NCBI RefSeq assembly: GCF_900460245.1
Contig: NZ_UHIP01000002.1
Location: 1,302,001 to 1,366,000 of the forward strand
Direction: 5' to 3'
Length of the DNA stretch: 64,000 bases
Source: Vibrio fluvialis
GTDB lineage: Bacteria; Pseudomonadota; Gammaproteobacteria; Enterobacterales; Vibrionaceae
Shown: piece after piece, positions 62,638 to 64,000 of the stretch
Layout: the number at the start of each line of letters is the position of its first letter
How positions within the stretch are numbered: the stretch's first letter is position 1
Notes under the pieces: generated by a model
Seen by the model: only the letters and a program-made list of their open reading frames with translations
What the model was told of the DNA's origin: nothing
Database searches by the model: none
Program-made: the position numbers and the translations under genes

Positions 62638-64000
62638 ATGAAGCATCAAACGGCATTTACTGCCCCGCACTTTAAGGCCGCGCAAGTCGGTCAGCAAATT
62701 CTCGACGCTGGCGGCACCGCCAGTGAAGCCATGGTCGCCGCCGCCGCGATGATTGCGGTGCAATACCCGCACATGAACGGCATAGGTGGTGACAGTTTTT
62801 GGCTGATCGCCAAAGCTGGCCAGACACCCGTTGCCATCGATGGCTGCGGCGCCGCAGCGCTGAATGTGAACGTCGAACACTATCGCGCGCTGGGTGATGA
62901 ACTGCCATTCAGCGGCGGTGAATCTGCGATTACCATGGCCGGCACCATTGCGGCTTGGCAAAAAGCGTTGGAAGTAGACGCGGGTACGCTCACGTTAACC
63001 GAGTTGCTGCAACCTGCCATTGATGCCGCCCGTGACGGTGTTGAAGTGACGCAAAGCTTAGTCAACGCCAGCGAAAAAACCTTTGAACGCCTAGCCTCAT
63101 TGCAAGCTTTTGCGCAGAACTTTCTCAAGCAAGGCAAAACGCTCAAAGTCGGCGATACCTTAGTGAATGAGGCGCTCGCCAACACATTACAAGCCTTGGC
63201 TGAACGTGGGCTAGATGATTTCTATCGTGGCGAGATAGCCGCCTCCGCGGCGAAAGAGCTGCAAGCCGCAGGCAGCCCGCTGACGTTGGACGACTTTCAT
63301 GCTCATCAGGCAAAAGTGTTGGCACCGCTCACCGTCAACACCGCAAAAGGGCGTTTATACAACTTTGGCGCGCCTACGCAAGGTGTGGCATCACTGCTGA
63401 TTCTGGCGATTTACGATCGGCTGGCGTCACAAGCGCAGAGCGAAGTCGACCATATTCATCTGCTGGTTGAAGCGACCAAACAAGCCTTCATCATTCGTGA
63501 TCGCGAAGTATGCGACGAAGAATTTTTAAGTCAGCCGCTTCAGGAGTGGCTCATTGACTCCGTCGTCGACCAATGTGCGGCCAATGTTTCCTTAAGTGAG
63601 GCGCTGCCTTGGCCGCATCAGGCCAAACCGGGCGATACCATTTGGATGGGCGCGAGCGATCAATATGGCACCATGGTGAGCTTTATTCAAAGCGTGTATT
63701 GGGAGTTCGGCTCGGGCGTGTTTTTGCCAGAAACGGGCATTTTGTGGAACATTCGCTCAAAAAGTTTCTCGCTCGATGCGCGTCACCACAATGTGTTAGC
63801 GCCGGGTAAAAAGCCGTTCCATACCTTGAATCCGGCCTATGCCGAACTCGCCGATGGTCGCCGCATGAGTTACGGCACCATGGGCGGCGAAGGCCAGCCA
63901 CAAACACAAGCGTGCCTGTTTAGTCGCTACCACTATCAAAATTTCTCACTCAGTGATGCGATTGCTGCACCGCGCTGGCTTCTTGGCCGCACATGGGGTA
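62638..64000 (+). CDS. Gamma-glutamyltransferase family protein, HpxW/YwrD-like (3' end outside window)
   Basis: 454 codons are visible, open to the window end. The Ntn-hydrolase fold of gamma-glutamyltransferases is recognisable: GGTASEAMVAAAAMIAV, PHMNGIGGDSFWL and, near residue 336, GDTIWMGASDQYG, where Thr aligns with the autoprocessing nucleophile. It is followed by SVYWEFGSGVFLPETGILWN and TMGGEGQPQ. The DTIWMG form is characteristic of the YwrD/oxamate amidohydrolase HpxW branch. There is no signal peptide, so it should act in the cytoplasm. AAGGAG precedes the ATG, 17 bases after the amidase stop. Likely function: hydrolysis of an amide in the allantoin/oxamate route (inference). Confidence 0.87.
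   Translation, partial: MKHQTAFTAPHFKAAQVGQQILDAGGTASEAMVAAAAMIAVQYPHMNGIGGDSFWLIAKAGQTPVAIDGCGAAALNVNVEHYRALGDELPFSGGESAITMAGTIAAWQKALEVDAGTLTLTELLQPAIDAARDGVEVTQSLVNASEKTFERLASLQAFAQNFLKQGKTLKVGDTLVNEALANTLQALAERGLDDFYRGEIAASAAKELQAAGSPLTLDDFHAHQAKVLAPLTVNTAKGRLYNFGAPTQGVASLLILAIYDRLASQAQSEVDHIHLLVEATKQAFIIRDREVCDEEFLSQPLQEWLIDSVVDQCAANVSLSEALPWPHQAKPGDTIWMGASDQYGTMVSFIQSVYWEFGSGVFLPETGILWNIRSKSFSLDARHHNVLAPGKKPFHTLNPAYAELADGRRMSYGTMGGEGQPQTQACLFSRYHYQNFSLSDAIAAPRWLLGRTWG

Overview
The window reads as chromosomal DNA of a gamma-proteobacterium, most probably a Vibrio or close relative. That placement is inference from remembered family distributions: a BvgS/VieS-type sensor kinase, tandem DUF3332 lipoproteins, a membrane-anchored ToxR-like winged-helix protein, the fatty-acid cis/trans isomerase Cti and an E. 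coli-like tRNA-Gly(UCC). I cannot name the species. Coding density is high, and I see no insertion sequence, phage, integron or CRISPR array.

Layout. 1-4400: end of a yejABEF-type peptide ABC importer, a TetR/PPC-domain pair and a divergent glutathione S-transferase. 4619-12359: a signalling locus of BvgS-like hybrid kinase, REC-EAL phosphodiesterase, REC-HTH regulator and membrane GGDEF cyclase in one tight operon, plus a convergent REC-HTH protein with a degenerate receiver. 12614-21822: housekeeping and envelope genes (S4 protein, brnQ, a small protein, cti, a VRR-NUC nuclease, two DUF3332 lipoproteins, tRNA-Gly, an acetyltransferase). brnQ has an unannotated leucine-rich leader peptide upstream, with a promoter and alternative hairpins. 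22226-33252: a redox/aldehyde region, with a two-subunit Tat-exported molybdenum hydroxylase and its XdhC and MocA maturation factors, a YqhD-like alcohol dehydrogenase, its probable AraC regulator, and a run of CMD, cupin, DUF3737, MalY/PatB lyase and cyclophilin-like genes. 33528-38624: an ABC-F ATPase and the MurNAc utilisation genes murR, murQ and murP. 38691-43697: an MFS transporter, then exported versions of the CMD and cupin proteins with a Tat-exported hydrolase, and a ToxR-like regulator.

43776-50524 is a mixed region: SpoU methyltransferase, Fic protein, a possible broken small gene, two GNATs, DUF2000, an aminotransferase divergent from an AraC/GyrI regulator, and MsrA. 50651-64000 is a purine/allantoin catabolic region: NCS2 and NCS1 transporters, PuuE allantoinase, a hydantoin/allantoin-type racemase and a GntR regulator, followed by a polar amino-acid-type ABC importer, an RpiR regulator, an SBF-type symporter, an amidase and a gamma-glutamyltransferase-fold enzyme cut by the window end. 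Three perfect TTGTATACAA palindromes mark the promoters of the two permeases and of the GntR gene, which defines a small local regulon.

The observations I rate highest are the leucine leader of brnQ, the degenerate receiver beside the c-di-GMP operon, the GntR palindrome regulon, and the paired cytoplasmic and exported CMD/cupin modules. Start codons were often moved inward from the longest open frame, to a downstream ATG with a ribosome binding site or family-typical length; each entry says where.
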